Assembly (NCBI GenBank): GCA_020850995.1
Contig: JADZDP010000104.1
Span: forward strand, 1 to 64,000
Direction of reading: 5' to 3'
Source of the DNA: Deltaproteobacteria bacterium
Lineage (GTDB): Bacteria > Myxococcota > UBA727 > VGSZ01
DNA: 64,000 nt
Below the pieces are notes generated by a model, which saw nothing but the letters and a program-made list of their open reading frames with translations, had not been told where the DNA came from and did no database searches. The translations under genes were made by a program, and so were the position numbers. This document shows positions 28,674 through 37,605 of the stretch, piece after piece (the first letter of the stretch is position 1; every line of letters starts with the position of its first letter).

Positions 28674-30899
28674 CTACTCCTCGAGGTCGGACATGCCGGC
28701 CCACTGCCAGAGCGCGACCATGGGCGCGGGCGCCCACCAGTTCCACGAGCCCATCAGCTTCATGGCCGCGGGTACCAAGAGCCCGCGCACGATGGTGGCG
28801 TCGAGCAGGATGGCGAGCGCCATGCCCAGGCCGAGCGACTTCATGAAGATGATCTTGCTGGTGCCAAAGGCGGCGATGACAACGAACAGCAGCAGCGCGG
28901 CGCGTGTGATCAGGCTGCCGGTGCGCGCCAACCCGTGCGCCACCGCCGCCTCGTTGTCGCCGGTGCGAACGTACTCCTCACGCACGCGCGCCAACAGCAG
29001 CACCTCGTAGTCCATGGACAGACCGAACACGATGGCGAACATCAAGAGCGGCGCCGTGGTGTCGGAGATGCCGAGCGGCACGTAGTCGAGCACCTCGGAG
29101 AAGCGCCCGTCCTGGAACACCCACACAATGGCGCCGAAGCTGGCCGTGAGCGAGAGCGCGTTCATGACCATGGCTTTGAGCGGCAGGGTGACGGAGCCGA
29201 ACACCAAGAACAGCACCACGAACATCACCAGGCACACGACGCCGATCATCCATGGCGCGCGCTCGGTCAGCGCGTCGACGAGGTCGAGCAGGAAGGGCGC
29301 GCCGCCGCCCACCATGATCTCGAGGCCGGGCACCTCGAGCGCGCGCAGCTCGCGCACCAACGCGAGCGACGCCGGCTCGTTGAAGGTGACGTCGAGGAAC
29401 ACCGCGAAGCGGAACAGGTCGTCGTGCGAGAAGGCGTCGATGGCCATCTGGATTTGCGGATCTTGCTGCTCGCGCGGCAAGGAGAGCTTGTCGATGATCA
29501 CGTCCTTGTCGACGTTCGGCACCAGCGTGAACAGACCCGACACCTGCCGCACCGGCTTGCTCTCGAGGATCTGCGAGAGCTGGTAGAGCTTCTCCAGGTT
29601 GTCTTTGTCGAGCGCGCGGCCCTTGGTGCGCACCACCACGTCGATGGGCGTCATCTGCTTGCCGGCGAACTCGCGGTCGAGGATGTCGTTGGCCACGAAG
29701 GCCGGATCTTCGGGTGGCAGGATGCGGTAGTCGGGGAACGAGGGGTTGAAGCGCAGGAACGGCACGCCGAGCACCAAGAGCGGTACGGCGACGGCGAGGG
29801 CGGTGACAACGGGGCGGCGCATCACCGCGTGCGCGATGGCGTGCCAGAAGGTGTGCTCCACCGCCTTCGGCTTGGTGCGCACGAAGGGCAGCTTGAGCGC
29901 GTCGACGTGCTTGCCGAGCAAGGCCATGAGCGCGGGGAGCAGCGTGGTGGCGAACACCACGGCGCCGAGCACCACCACGATGCCGCCGATGGCCATGGAG
30001 TGCAGGAACATCTGCGGGAACACGAAGAGCCCGCACAGGCTGGCCGCCACCGTCACGCCGGAGAACGCCACCGCGCGCCCGGTGGTGGCCAGCGTGCGAC
30101 GCACGGCGCCCTCGACGCCGAGGCGCGGCAGCTCCTCGCGGTAGCGCGAGATCATGAACAGCGAGTAGTCGATGGCGAGCCCGAGCCCGAGCAGCGTCAC
30201 CAGGTTGACGGCGAAGATGCTGACCGGCGTGAAGTGCGCGAGCACGCGCAAGAACGCCAGCGTGAGGGCGATGGAGAGCGCGCCCAGGATCAAGGGCAGC
30301 GACGCCGACGCGCCCGAGCCGAAGAAGAACAAGAGCAGCACGGCGGTGATGGGGAAGGCCACCAGCTCGGCGCGCTTGAGGTCGTCGGCGACCGTCGTCG
30401 CCACGGCCATGTTGACCGGCAGGCCGCCGGCGAGCTGCAGCTCGAGCGGCGCTGCCTCGAGCAGGGGCCCGATGCGGCGCGTGGTCTCGATCTTCGCCTG
30501 ATCGTCGCCCTTGAGCGCGATGAGGATGAAGGTGCGCGTCTTGTCCTTGTTGATGAGCTGCGGCGCCTGCGTGGTGTACCAGCTCGCGGTGGCGATGACG
30601 CCCGGGTCCGCCTCGACGCGCGTGATGGCCTCGATGGCCGCCGCGTAGGCCTCGATGTCGTCGACGGTGCCCGAGGGCGCCGTATACAGCGCCATCAGGT
30701 CGGGGCCGCCCACCTTGATGTTCTCGACGAGCGCCTGGTACACGAACCAGCTCTCGGCGGTCTTGTCCTCGAAGCCGCCGGCGCGCAGGCGCTCGAACAC
30801 GGGCAGGCCGAGCCACACCATGGGCGGCACCACCACCGCGTACACGACGACGATGGCGAGCCGGAAGCGATAGGTGAGACGTCCGAGGGCGGCGAACAC
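28674..30899 (-). CDS. MMPL-family RND transporter
   Basis: 12-TM RND architecture: 'GLGLAIDYSLFMISRYREEL', 'FGLSMDYEVLLLARVREEY'; two large periplasmic loops. Confidence 0.93.
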   Translation of the reverse strand: MFAALGRLTYRFRLAIVVVYAVVVPPMVWLGLPVFERLRAGGFEDKTAESWFVYQALVENIKVGGPDLMALYTAPSGTVDDIEAYAAAIEAITRVEADPGVIATASWYTTQAPQLINKDKTRTFILIALKGDDQAKIETTRRIGPLLEAAPLELQLAGGLPVNMAVATTVADDLKRAELVAFPITAVLLLFFFGSGASASLPLILGALSIALTLAFLRVLAHFTPVSIFAVNLVTLLGLGLAIDYSLFMISRYREELPRLGVEGAVRRTLATTGRAVAFSGVTVAASLCGLFVFPQMFLHSMAIGGIVVVLGAVVFATTLLPALMALLGKHVDALKLPFVRTKPKAVEHTFWHAIAHAVMRRPVVTALAVAVPLLVLGVPFLRFNPSFPDYRILPPEDPAFVANDILDREFAGKQMTPIDVVVRTKGRALDKDNLEKLYQLSQILESKPVRQVSGLFTLVPNVDKDVIIDKLSLPREQQDPQIQMAIDAFSHDDLFRFAVFLDVTFNEPASLALVRELRALEVPGLEIMVGGGAPFLLDLVDALTERAPWMIGVVCLVMFVVLFLVFGSVTLPLKAMVMNALSLTASFGAIVWVFQDGRFSEVLDYVPLGISDTTAPLLMFAIVFGLSMDYEVLLLARVREEYVRTGDNEAAVAHGLARTGSLITRAALLLFVVIAAFGTSKIIFMKSLGLGMALAILLDATIVRGLLVPAAMKLMGSWNWWAPAPMVALWQWAGMSDLEE

Positions 30900-30908
30900 G
30901 CCCGGGAC

Positions 30909-31445
30909 CTACCTCGCCTTGGCGGCGAAGCGGAACTTGGTGAACCCGGCCTCGCCGCAGGTGCGCATCACCTTGGCGACGGTGGCGTAGGGCAGGCGCT
31001 TGTCGGCCTGGATCAGCACCACCGGCAGCTTGCTGTCGTCGTCGTCTTTGGCGCCGGGCTGCGCGCCCTTCTTGACGAGGTCTTGGAAACGCTCGGTCAG
31101 ACGCGTGTGCAGGCTGGTGATGCGGTTGTCTTTCTTGGGATCGAGGGCCGTCGCCTGCAGCTCGCCATCCTTGATGGGCGAGGGCTCGATGTTCAGCTCG
31201 TTGACTGAGATGTGGTCCATGCCGACGACGACCGAGACCAGATCGCCGGCCTCGGCCATGGACGACGTGGACGGCGGCAGCTCGATGTCTTTGCCGGCCT
31301 GCAGCCGGTCCTCTTGCACCGAGTTGGCGATGATGAGGAAGAACAGCAGGTTCGCGTTGATGTCGATGAGCGGGGCCAGGTTCAGGGGCATGACCCTGAT
31401 CGCGCGCGAGCGCTTGTGCTTTTTTACGAAGACCGGCTCACCCAT
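30909..31445 (-). CDS. ExbD/TolR family biopolymer transport protein
   Basis: 'MPLNLAPLIDINANLLFFLIIAN' single TM with Asp; 'LIQADKRLPYATVAKVMRTCGEAGFTKFRFA'. Confidence 0.85.
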   Translation of the reverse strand: MGEPVFVKKHKRSRAIRVMPLNLAPLIDINANLLFFLIIANSVQEDRLQAGKDIELPPSTSSMAEAGDLVSVVVGMDHISVNELNIEPSPIKDGELQATALDPKKDNRITSLHTRLTERFQDLVKKGAQPGAKDDDDSKLPVVLIQADKRLPYATVAKVMRTCGEAGFTKFRFAAKAR

Positions 31446-31454
31446 CGCTTGGCC

Positions 31455-31985
31455 CTACTTCAGGTCGTCGCGATCCTGCTCGTCGCCAGTGACGAGCTCG
31501 GACAGCACGGGCCGCGTGAACAGCGGCACCTTCTTGTTGGGGTCGACCATCGACGGCATCTCCCGCGCCGCGTCCATGGTGTCGACGACGTCGTCGAACT
31601 TCACGGCCTGCTCGGGGAAGATCATGATGTTCTTGGTCTCGGGCGCGATCTTCTTGATCTTCCACAGCTCGTCGGTGAAGGTCTTGGTGTCGAGCTTGCC
31701 GTCGGAGAGCCGCGGGATGTCGAGCTGCACGGCCACCGCCTTCTGCGAGGTGTCGGCGGGCTCGCCGCTCGCCTTGAGCACCAGGCCCGTGCTCTTGACC
31801 TCCACCGAGACGTCGACGGCGCGACCGGTGCTGACGGGACCCGTGGAGAGCGCGGGCACCGAGGCGTTCAAGGTCTTGAGCTGCAAGAAGCTGACGGTGG
31901 CCAAGAGGAAGAAGAGCATGTTCCCCAAGATGTCCACGAGGGCCGCGAGATCGACCTCTTTCTCCTCGTGGGCCTTGCGTCGCAT
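31455..31985 (-). CDS. ExbD/TolR family biopolymer transport protein (second copy)
   Basis: 'EKEVDLAALVDILGNMLFFLLATVSFLQL'; 'IMIFPEQAVKFDDVVDTMDAAREM'. Confidence 0.83.
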   Translation of the reverse strand: MRRKAHEEKEVDLAALVDILGNMLFFLLATVSFLQLKTLNASVPALSTGPVSTGRAVDVSVEVKSTGLVLKASGEPADTSQKAVAVQLDIPRLSDGKLDTKTFTDELWKIKKIAPETKNIMIFPEQAVKFDDVVDTMDAAREMPSMVDPNKKVPLFTRPVLSELVTGDEQDRDDLK

Positions 31986-32000
31986 GGCTCGCCTCCCTCG

Positions 32001-32657
32001 TCAGCGCTGTTGCTGTTGGCGGAGCTTGGCGTCGCGCGTGGCCTGACCGATGCCGCCGGAGACCGTCAGGTTGATCTCCTCCATCTGGTCCACGAGCTTC
32101 TCTTGCCTGAACGAGAACAGGGTCGCGAAGAAGGTGCCGGGGATGGCCACCAGCAGGCCCATGGCGGTGGCGTTCATGGCGAGCGCGATGCCGCGCGCGA
32201 GGATCTCTTGCTTGGCGCCCGAGTCGGAGACGCCCAGGCCCTCGAAGGCGGCGATCATGCCGAACACCGTGCCGATGAGGCCGAGCAGGGTGCCGAGGTT
32301 GCCGAGCATGGCGAGGAAGGGCGTGAGGCCGACGATGCGCGGCATGGTCTCGAGCTGCTGCGTCTCCATGGCGCGCACCAGCTCGCGATCGCCGGCGTTG
32401 GCGCGCAAGAGGCCCGCGCGCGCGACCTTGCAGACCGGGTGGTTCTGGTTGATGGAGGCGATGCGCAGCGCCTTGTTGAGGTCCATCTCCTGCAGCGCCT
32501 GCTCGAGCGCCTTGCGGAAGGGCGGCACCTTGAGCCGGTACCGGAAGTAGAGCGTATAGAACCGTTCCACCGTGATGATGATGACGGCCAGCAAGGACAC
32601 CATCGCCAACAGGATGAACGGATTGCCTTCTTCGATCAGACCGCCGACGTTCAGCAT
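32001..32657 (-). CDS. MotA/TolQ/ExbB proton channel family protein
   Basis: 'LTPFLAMLGNLGTLLGLIGTVFGMIAAFEGLG..KQEILARGIALAMNATAMGLLVAIPGTFFATLF'. Confidence 0.92.
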   Translation of the reverse strand: MLNVGGLIEEGNPFILLAMVSLLAVIIITVERFYTLYFRYRLKVPPFRKALEQALQEMDLNKALRIASINQNHPVCKVARAGLLRANAGDRELVRAMETQQLETMPRIVGLTPFLAMLGNLGTLLGLIGTVFGMIAAFEGLGVSDSGAKQEILARGIALAMNATAMGLLVAIPGTFFATLFSFRQEKLVDQMEEINLTVSGGIGQATRDAKLRQQQQR

Positions 32658-32825
32658 GCCAACCCCGCAACCCTCGTCATTCGCGCGCGCACGACCACCG
32701 GGTCGGACGACTCGGGGCACACTAGCACGACCCCCCCGGTGTGCTGGCAAGGGCCAAACGCGGGCGGATCACGAGGCCCTGGGTCGCCAATGTGGGATAC
32801 CGCGCCGCCCGGCGAGCGTCGTCGC

Positions 32826-34619
32826 TCAGATGGCCAGGCTCTCGCGGTCTTTGCGCCCGTACAGGTCGAACAGCACGCGGCTGACGAACACGGCGGTGAA
32901 CATGGTGGAGGCGATGCCGATGAGCAGGGTGGTGGCGAAGTTCTGTACCGGGCCCGAGCCGAATTGCAGGCACACCACCCCCGCCAGCGCCGTGGAGACG
33001 TTGGAGTCGAGGATGGCCGAGAAGGCCTGGGAGTAGCCTGAGTCGATGGCCGCGCGCGCGGTCTTGCCGCTCTGGAACTCTTCCCGCATGCGCTCGTTGA
33101 TGATCACGTTGGCGTCGACGGCCATGCCGACCGTGAGCAGCAGGCCGGCGATGCCGGGCAACGACAAGGTGCCGTTGGCGAACGAGAGCGTGGCGAGCAC
33201 GAAGAAGATGTTGAGGAAGGCGCACAGCATCGCGATCAAGCCGCCGATCTTGTAGATGGCGACCATGTAGACGAACACCAGGGCCGCGCCGACGTAGAAG
33301 GCCACCTTTGCCTCTTCCAGCGCGTCCTTGCCGAGGCTCGGGCCCACCGAGCGCTCCTCACGGAAGGTGACGGGCGCGGGCAATGCGCCTGCCTTGAGCA
33401 CGAGCGCGAGCTGGTTGGCGTCGCGCAGCATCTCGTCGCGCGTGCGCGAGCCACCCATGGTGATCTGCGCGCTGCCGCCCGTGATGGGCTCGTTGATCAC
33501 CGGCGCCGAGTCGACGATGTCTTCCAGCACGATGGCCATGCGCTTGCCGACGCTCTTGGTGGTCAGGTCGGCGAAGATCTGCTTGCCGGTGGCAGAGAAC
33601 TCGAGCGTGACGTAGGGGGTGGGCTGCTCGGGCGAGCCCATGGCCACCTGCGCGTTGACGAGATCATCGCCGGTGAGGTCGACGTCGGCCTTGAGCGAGT
33701 AGGTGCGCATGGTCTTGGCCTCGCCCACGCGCTCGTTCTGGTGGCCGTACTTGATGACGAGGTCGGGCGGCACCTTGCCGAGCAGGAACTCGCGCACGTC
33801 CTTGAGGTTGTCCTCAGGGAACTCCAGGTAGATGTCGTTGCCGATGGCGCCGTCGCGGCGCTGGAAGCTGTTCGACTGCAGCTTGGCCCAGGCGGGCAAC
33901 CCCTCCACGCGCGTGAGGAAGTCGTTCTCGTCGTCGCACATCTGGAACTCGAGCTGCGCCGTGCGCCCGATCAGGCTCTTGGCCTCCTCGGGGTTCGTGT
34001 AGCCGGGCAACTGCACCTGCACCTGATCGCTGCCGCGCTTGGTGATGGAGGGCTCGGTGACGTGCATCTTGTCGATGCGGTTGGTGATGGTCTTGATGGT
34101 CTGGTCGACGGCGTCGCTCTTGACCTTGTTCACCCAGTCGGGATGGACGCGGTAGGTGATGGCCAAGCCGCTGCGGCCCACCTCTGCCAAGTCGCCGTAG
34201 TTTTCGGCGATGTCCTTCTCGTACGCGGCCAGCGCCGCTTCGTCCTTGAAGGTGACGCGCAGGCGATCGCCCTTGCCCTCGCCGGCCAGGTGCTCGACGC
34301 CATCGGCCTCGACCTTCTTGTCGGCGAGCTCGTCGCGCATGCGCGAAGCGATGCGGCGCGCCTTGTCGGAGATGGCCTTGTCGAGGTCGACGCCCAGCAC
34401 CATGTGCACGCCGCCCTGCAGATCGAGGCCCGGCACCACGTGGCCATCGGGCGCCCAGCTCGGCACATGCTTCGCGAACGCGGCCTTGTCCGCGCGTACC
34501 TCGGCGAGCGCGGCGTCGTCGAGCGTGAAGTAGATGAGCGAGGGGTAGAGGAAATAGGCGCCGACCAAGATGGTCGCGATGACGAAGGCCAGGCGCAGCG
34601 GCCAGGTGTTGGGTTGCAT
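32826..34619 (-). CDS. secD: Protein translocase subunit SecD
   Basis: 'HVVPGLDLQGGVHMVLGVD', 'GIAGLLLTVGMAVDANVIINERMREEFQSGKTARAAIDSGYSQAFSAILDSNVST'. Confidence 0.96.
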   Translation of the reverse strand: MQPNTWPLRLAFVIATILVGAYFLYPSLIYFTLDDAALAEVRADKAAFAKHVPSWAPDGHVVPGLDLQGGVHMVLGVDLDKAISDKARRIASRMRDELADKKVEADGVEHLAGEGKGDRLRVTFKDEAALAAYEKDIAENYGDLAEVGRSGLAITYRVHPDWVNKVKSDAVDQTIKTITNRIDKMHVTEPSITKRGSDQVQVQLPGYTNPEEAKSLIGRTAQLEFQMCDDENDFLTRVEGLPAWAKLQSNSFQRRDGAIGNDIYLEFPEDNLKDVREFLLGKVPPDLVIKYGHQNERVGEAKTMRTYSLKADVDLTGDDLVNAQVAMGSPEQPTPYVTLEFSATGKQIFADLTTKSVGKRMAIVLEDIVDSAPVINEPITGGSAQITMGGSRTRDEMLRDANQLALVLKAGALPAPVTFREERSVGPSLGKDALEEAKVAFYVGAALVFVYMVAIYKIGGLIAMLCAFLNIFFVLATLSFANGTLSLPGIAGLLLTVGMAVDANVIINERMREEFQSGKTARAAIDSGYSQAFSAILDSNVSTALAGVVCLQFGSGPVQNFATTLLIGIASTMFTAVFVSRVLFDLYGRKDRESLAI

Positions 34620-34620
34620 G

Positions 34621-35043
34621 TCAGGCGCTCTTCTTCTCGGACTTGTCGTCGTCGGGGTTGGCGGCAGGTGAGCCCGCGCTGTCCTTCTTGTCGTCTTTCT
34701 TCTCGTCGAGCTTCTTGGCGTCGGCGCCGGGGTTCAGGTAGCGGGCCGCCGGCCCCATCACTGCCTGCTTGAGCACCTTGACGCGCGTCTTGTCGGCGAT
34801 CTCGACGACCACGGTGCGCTCGTCGACCTGCTGGATCTTGCCCACGAAGCCGCTGGTCAGCACCACCTCGTCGCCCTTCTTGAGCGAGCTCATGAGGTTC
34901 TGCTGCTCGGACTGGCGCTTGCGCTCCGGCCGGATCATCAGGAAGTACATGACGGCGAACATGCCCACGATGAACGTGAGCGTGCCCAAGAGGCCCGCAC
35001 CGCCGGCCGCTTGGCCAACGAGGGACTGAACGGTCTCACCCAT
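34621..35043 (-). CDS. yajC: Preprotein translocase subunit YajC
   Basis: 'FAVMYFLMIRPERKRQSEQQNLMSSLKKGDEVVLTSGFVGKIQQVDERTVVVEIADKTRVKVLKQAV'. Confidence 0.95.
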   Translation of the reverse strand: MGETVQSLVGQAAGGAGLLGTLTFIVGMFAVMYFLMIRPERKRQSEQQNLMSSLKKGDEVVLTSGFVGKIQQVDERTVVVEIADKTRVKVLKQAVMGPAARYLNPGADAKKLDEKKDDKKDSAGSPAANPDDDKSEKKSA

Positions 35044-35086
35044 GGGCGCGGGTTAGCGGGGCAGGGGGCCCGGTGCAAGGGCCGGG

Positions 35087-36244
35087 TTACTCGTCGTGAG
35101 CACGGGCCCAGGCGCGGCGTTCCTCGTCGGCGAAGGCGGCGAAGCTGCCGCGCTCGATGGCGGCGCGCGCCCGCGCCATGAGCGCCAGGTAGAAGCTCAC
35201 GTTGTGCAGCGACGCCAGGCGGAAAAACAAGAGCTCGCGTGCGTTCCACAGGTGGCGCAGGTAGGCGCGCGAGAAGGTGCGGCAGCTGTAGCAGGCGCAG
35301 GCCTCGTCGACCGGCCTATCGTCGCTGGCGAAGCGCGCGCCCTTGATGCTGAGCTTGCCCCGCGACGTGAACAGCGTGGCGTTACGCGCATTGCGCGTGG
35401 GCATGACGCAGTCGAACAGGTCCACGCCGCGGGCGATGCCGTCGAGCAGATCCTCGGGAGTGCCCACCCCCATCAGGTAGCGCGGCTTGTGGACCGGCAG
35501 GTGGCGCGTGGTGGTGGCGAGGGCGCGCAGCATGTCGCTCTTGCCCTCGCCCACCGACAGGCCGCCCACGGCCCAGCCGAACAGCTCGTGGCGCCCGGTC
35601 AGCTCGCGCGCGTGCTCCTCGCGCAGGTCGTCGTGGATGCCGCCCTGCACGATGCCGAACAGGCGCGAGCGCGAGCGCGTCATGGCCGCCTGCGAGCGGG
35701 CCAGCCACGTGCTGGTGCGGCGCATGGCGCGCACCACCACGTCGCGCGCGGCGCCTCCGGGCGGGCACTCGTCGAAGGCCATGATGATGTCGGCGCCGAG
35801 CGCCATCTGCACGTGCATCGAGTGCTCGGCCGTCATGCGGTGCTTGCTGCCGTCGAGGTGCGAGCGGAAGGTCACGCCGTCGTCGTCGATGGTGGCCAGC
35901 GGCTTGCCGTCGCCGCGTTCGCCCTGCGAGAGCGAGAACACCTGGAAGCCGCCCGAGTCGGTGAGGATGGGCCCGTCCCAGGCCATGAACTTGTGCAAGC
36001 CGCCGCGCGCTGCCACGGCGTCGGCGCCGGGGCGCAGCATCAGGTGGTAGGTGTTGCCGAGCAGGATGCGCGTGCCGGCGGCAGCGAGGTCGTCGGGCCC
36101 GAGGGCCTTGACGCTGCCGGCGGTGCCCACGGGCATGAACATGGGCGTCTCGACGTCACCGTGGGGGGTGCTGAGCCGGCCGCGCCGGGGCGCGCAGGGA
36201 TCGGGCTCGTTGGCCAAGAGCGTGAACGAGAAGCCGTCGTTCAC
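35087..36244 (-). CDS. tgt: tRNA-guanine transglycosylase
   Basis: 'TPMFMPVGTAGSVKALGPDDLAAAGTRILLGNTYHLMLRPG', 'DSGGFQVFSL', 'GGLSVGEGKSDM', 'MGVGTPEDLLDGIARGVDLFDCVMPTRNARNATLFT'. Confidence 0.97.
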   Translation of the reverse strand: MNDGFSFTLLANEPDPCAPRRGRLSTPHGDVETPMFMPVGTAGSVKALGPDDLAAAGTRILLGNTYHLMLRPGADAVAARGGLHKFMAWDGPILTDSGGFQVFSLSQGERGDGKPLATIDDDGVTFRSHLDGSKHRMTAEHSMHVQMALGADIIMAFDECPPGGAARDVVVRAMRRTSTWLARSQAAMTRSRSRLFGIVQGGIHDDLREEHARELTGRHELFGWAVGGLSVGEGKSDMLRALATTTRHLPVHKPRYLMGVGTPEDLLDGIARGVDLFDCVMPTRNARNATLFTSRGKLSIKGARFASDDRPVDEACACYSCRTFSRAYLRHLWNARELLFFRLASLHNVSFYLALMARARAAIERGSFAAFADEERRAWARAHDE

Positions 36245-37335
36245 TGCTGCACCTCGAGGAGGCAGGCGTCACCGTAGCTGTAGAAGCGATAACCGGCGGC
36301 GATGGCCTCGTCGTAGGCGGCCCGCATGCGGGCGCGCCCGGCCACGGCGCACACCAGCGCGAACAAGGTGGAGCCGGGCAGGTGGAAGTTCGTCACCATG
36401 GCGTCGACGGTGCGCGGCCTCTGGGGCGGGCGCAGGAAGAGCCGCGTCATGCCCGCGCCCGCCTTCACCTCGCCGCTCTCGCCGGCGCTGGCCTCGAGGG
36501 CGCGCAGGCTGGTGGTGCCCACCGCAATCACGCGTCGCCCGGCGCGCCGGGTCTCGGCCACGAGGTGGGCCGTCTCCTCGGGCACGACCCACGGCTCGGC
36601 ATGCATGCGGTGCGCGCTCAGGCGCTCGCCGCGCATGGGCAGGAAGGTGCCGGGGCCCACGTGCAGCGTCACCTTGGCCGTACGCACGCCGCGCGCCTCG
36701 AGCGCCGAGAGGAGCGCGGCGTCGAAGTGCAGGCCGGCGGTGGGGGCCGCCGAGCTGGCCGCGTGGGCCTGGTCGGCGAACACTGTCTGGTAGCGCGCAA
36801 GGTCGTCGTGGTCGTCGTCGCGGCCGATATAGGGCGGCAGGGGCACGTGGCCGTGGGCGCGCGCAAAGCCCACCGGGTCGCCCTCGAAGCGCACCACGAA
36901 GGCGCCGGGCTCGTCGTCGATGCTGGCCTCGACGGTAGCGAAGAAGGCGTCGAGCGAGTGCGCGGCGCCGGTGCCGAACACCAGGCGTGAGCCGGGGCGC
37001 GGCCCCTTCGAGGCGTTCAGCAGGCACACCCAGGTCGAGCGATCGCCGTGCTGGCGCACCAGCAAGAGCTCCACCTTGCCGCCGGTGCTTGCCTTCTCGC
37101 CGTACAGGCGCGCGGGGATGACGGCCGTGTCGTTGACCACCAAGAGGTCGCCCGGCTCGAGGAGCGCGGGCAAATCGCGCACGGCGCGGTGCTCGGGCGC
37201 GGTGGCACGCGCGCGCAGCACGAGCAAGCGCGCGCCGCTGCGCTCGGGCAAGGGCCGCTGCGCGATGAGGCGCTCGGGGAGCTCGAAGCGGTAGCTCGCG
37301 ACCGCATCGTCGTCGTCGAGCTCGGCCGGTGTCAC
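36241..37335 (-). CDS. queA: S-adenosylmethionine:tRNA ribosyltransferase-isomerase
   Basis: 'YRFELPERLIAQRPLPERSGARLLVL', 'LLVVNDTAVIPARLYG', 'APTAGLHFDAALLSAL', 'VTLHVGPGTFLPMR', 'NFHLPGSTLFALV'; GTG start; ATGA overlap with tgt. Confidence 0.95.
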   Translation of the reverse strand: MTPAELDDDDAVASYRFELPERLIAQRPLPERSGARLLVLRARATAPEHRAVRDLPALLEPGDLLVVNDTAVIPARLYGEKASTGGKVELLLVRQHGDRSTWVCLLNASKGPRPGSRLVFGTGAAHSLDAFFATVEASIDDEPGAFVVRFEGDPVGFARAHGHVPLPPYIGRDDDHDDLARYQTVFADQAHAASSAAPTAGLHFDAALLSALEARGVRTAKVTLHVGPGTFLPMRGERLSAHRMHAEPWVVPEETAHLVAETRRAGRRVIAVGTTSLRALEASAGESGEVKAGAGMTRLFLRPPQRPRTVDAMVTNFHLPGSTLFALVCAVAGRARMRAAYDEAIAAGYRFYSYGDACLLEVQQ

Positions 37336-37427
37336 GCGGCCCTGCCGTGGCAGCCGTCGCTGGGGGCGCCGTACGTCTGCTCGATCAGCGCGGCGACGTG
37401 CTCGTCGCTCGTGGCAGAGGGGTTCAT
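37332..37427 (-). pseudogene. 31-codon miniature ORF homologous to the acyl-CoA synthetase C-terminus; stop overlaps the queA start
   Basis: MNPSATSDEHVAALIEQTYGAPSDGCHGRAA* compared with the 40158-42032 product C-terminus ..AELIEEMYGAPGEGAHSRAA*; the start context (catggg..tctactaccgtc) also matches. Confidence 0.6.
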
Positions 37428-37605
37428 GGGCCTGCTCTACTACCGTCGCGCGCGGGCACGAAGGGGCAAATGGCGCGCGAGGGTGAGGGGCCCATCGGGT
37501 GCGAGGGTGGGCCCTGGTCGGCGCCACGCGGGGTGCCGAGGGACCGTCGCCTGGATCGGCGTGCCCTCCGCAGTCGGGCGTGATCGCCTGCGTCGCCGCG
37601 CAAGA

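Noticed and set aside
28672-28746. ATG start of the methyltransferase at 28746
   Set aside because: Would overlap the MMPL 3' end by ~70 bp; GTG at 28671 gives an adjacent, non-overlapping start.
28674-30899. MMPL protein considered as a missing SecF
   Set aside because: It is a full-length ~741-aa MMPL/RND protein with two loops, not a ~300-aa SecF with six TMs.
28935-31208. 757-aa plus-strand ORF
   Set aside because: Antisense to the clear MMPL and ExbD genes; composition typical of an antisense frame.
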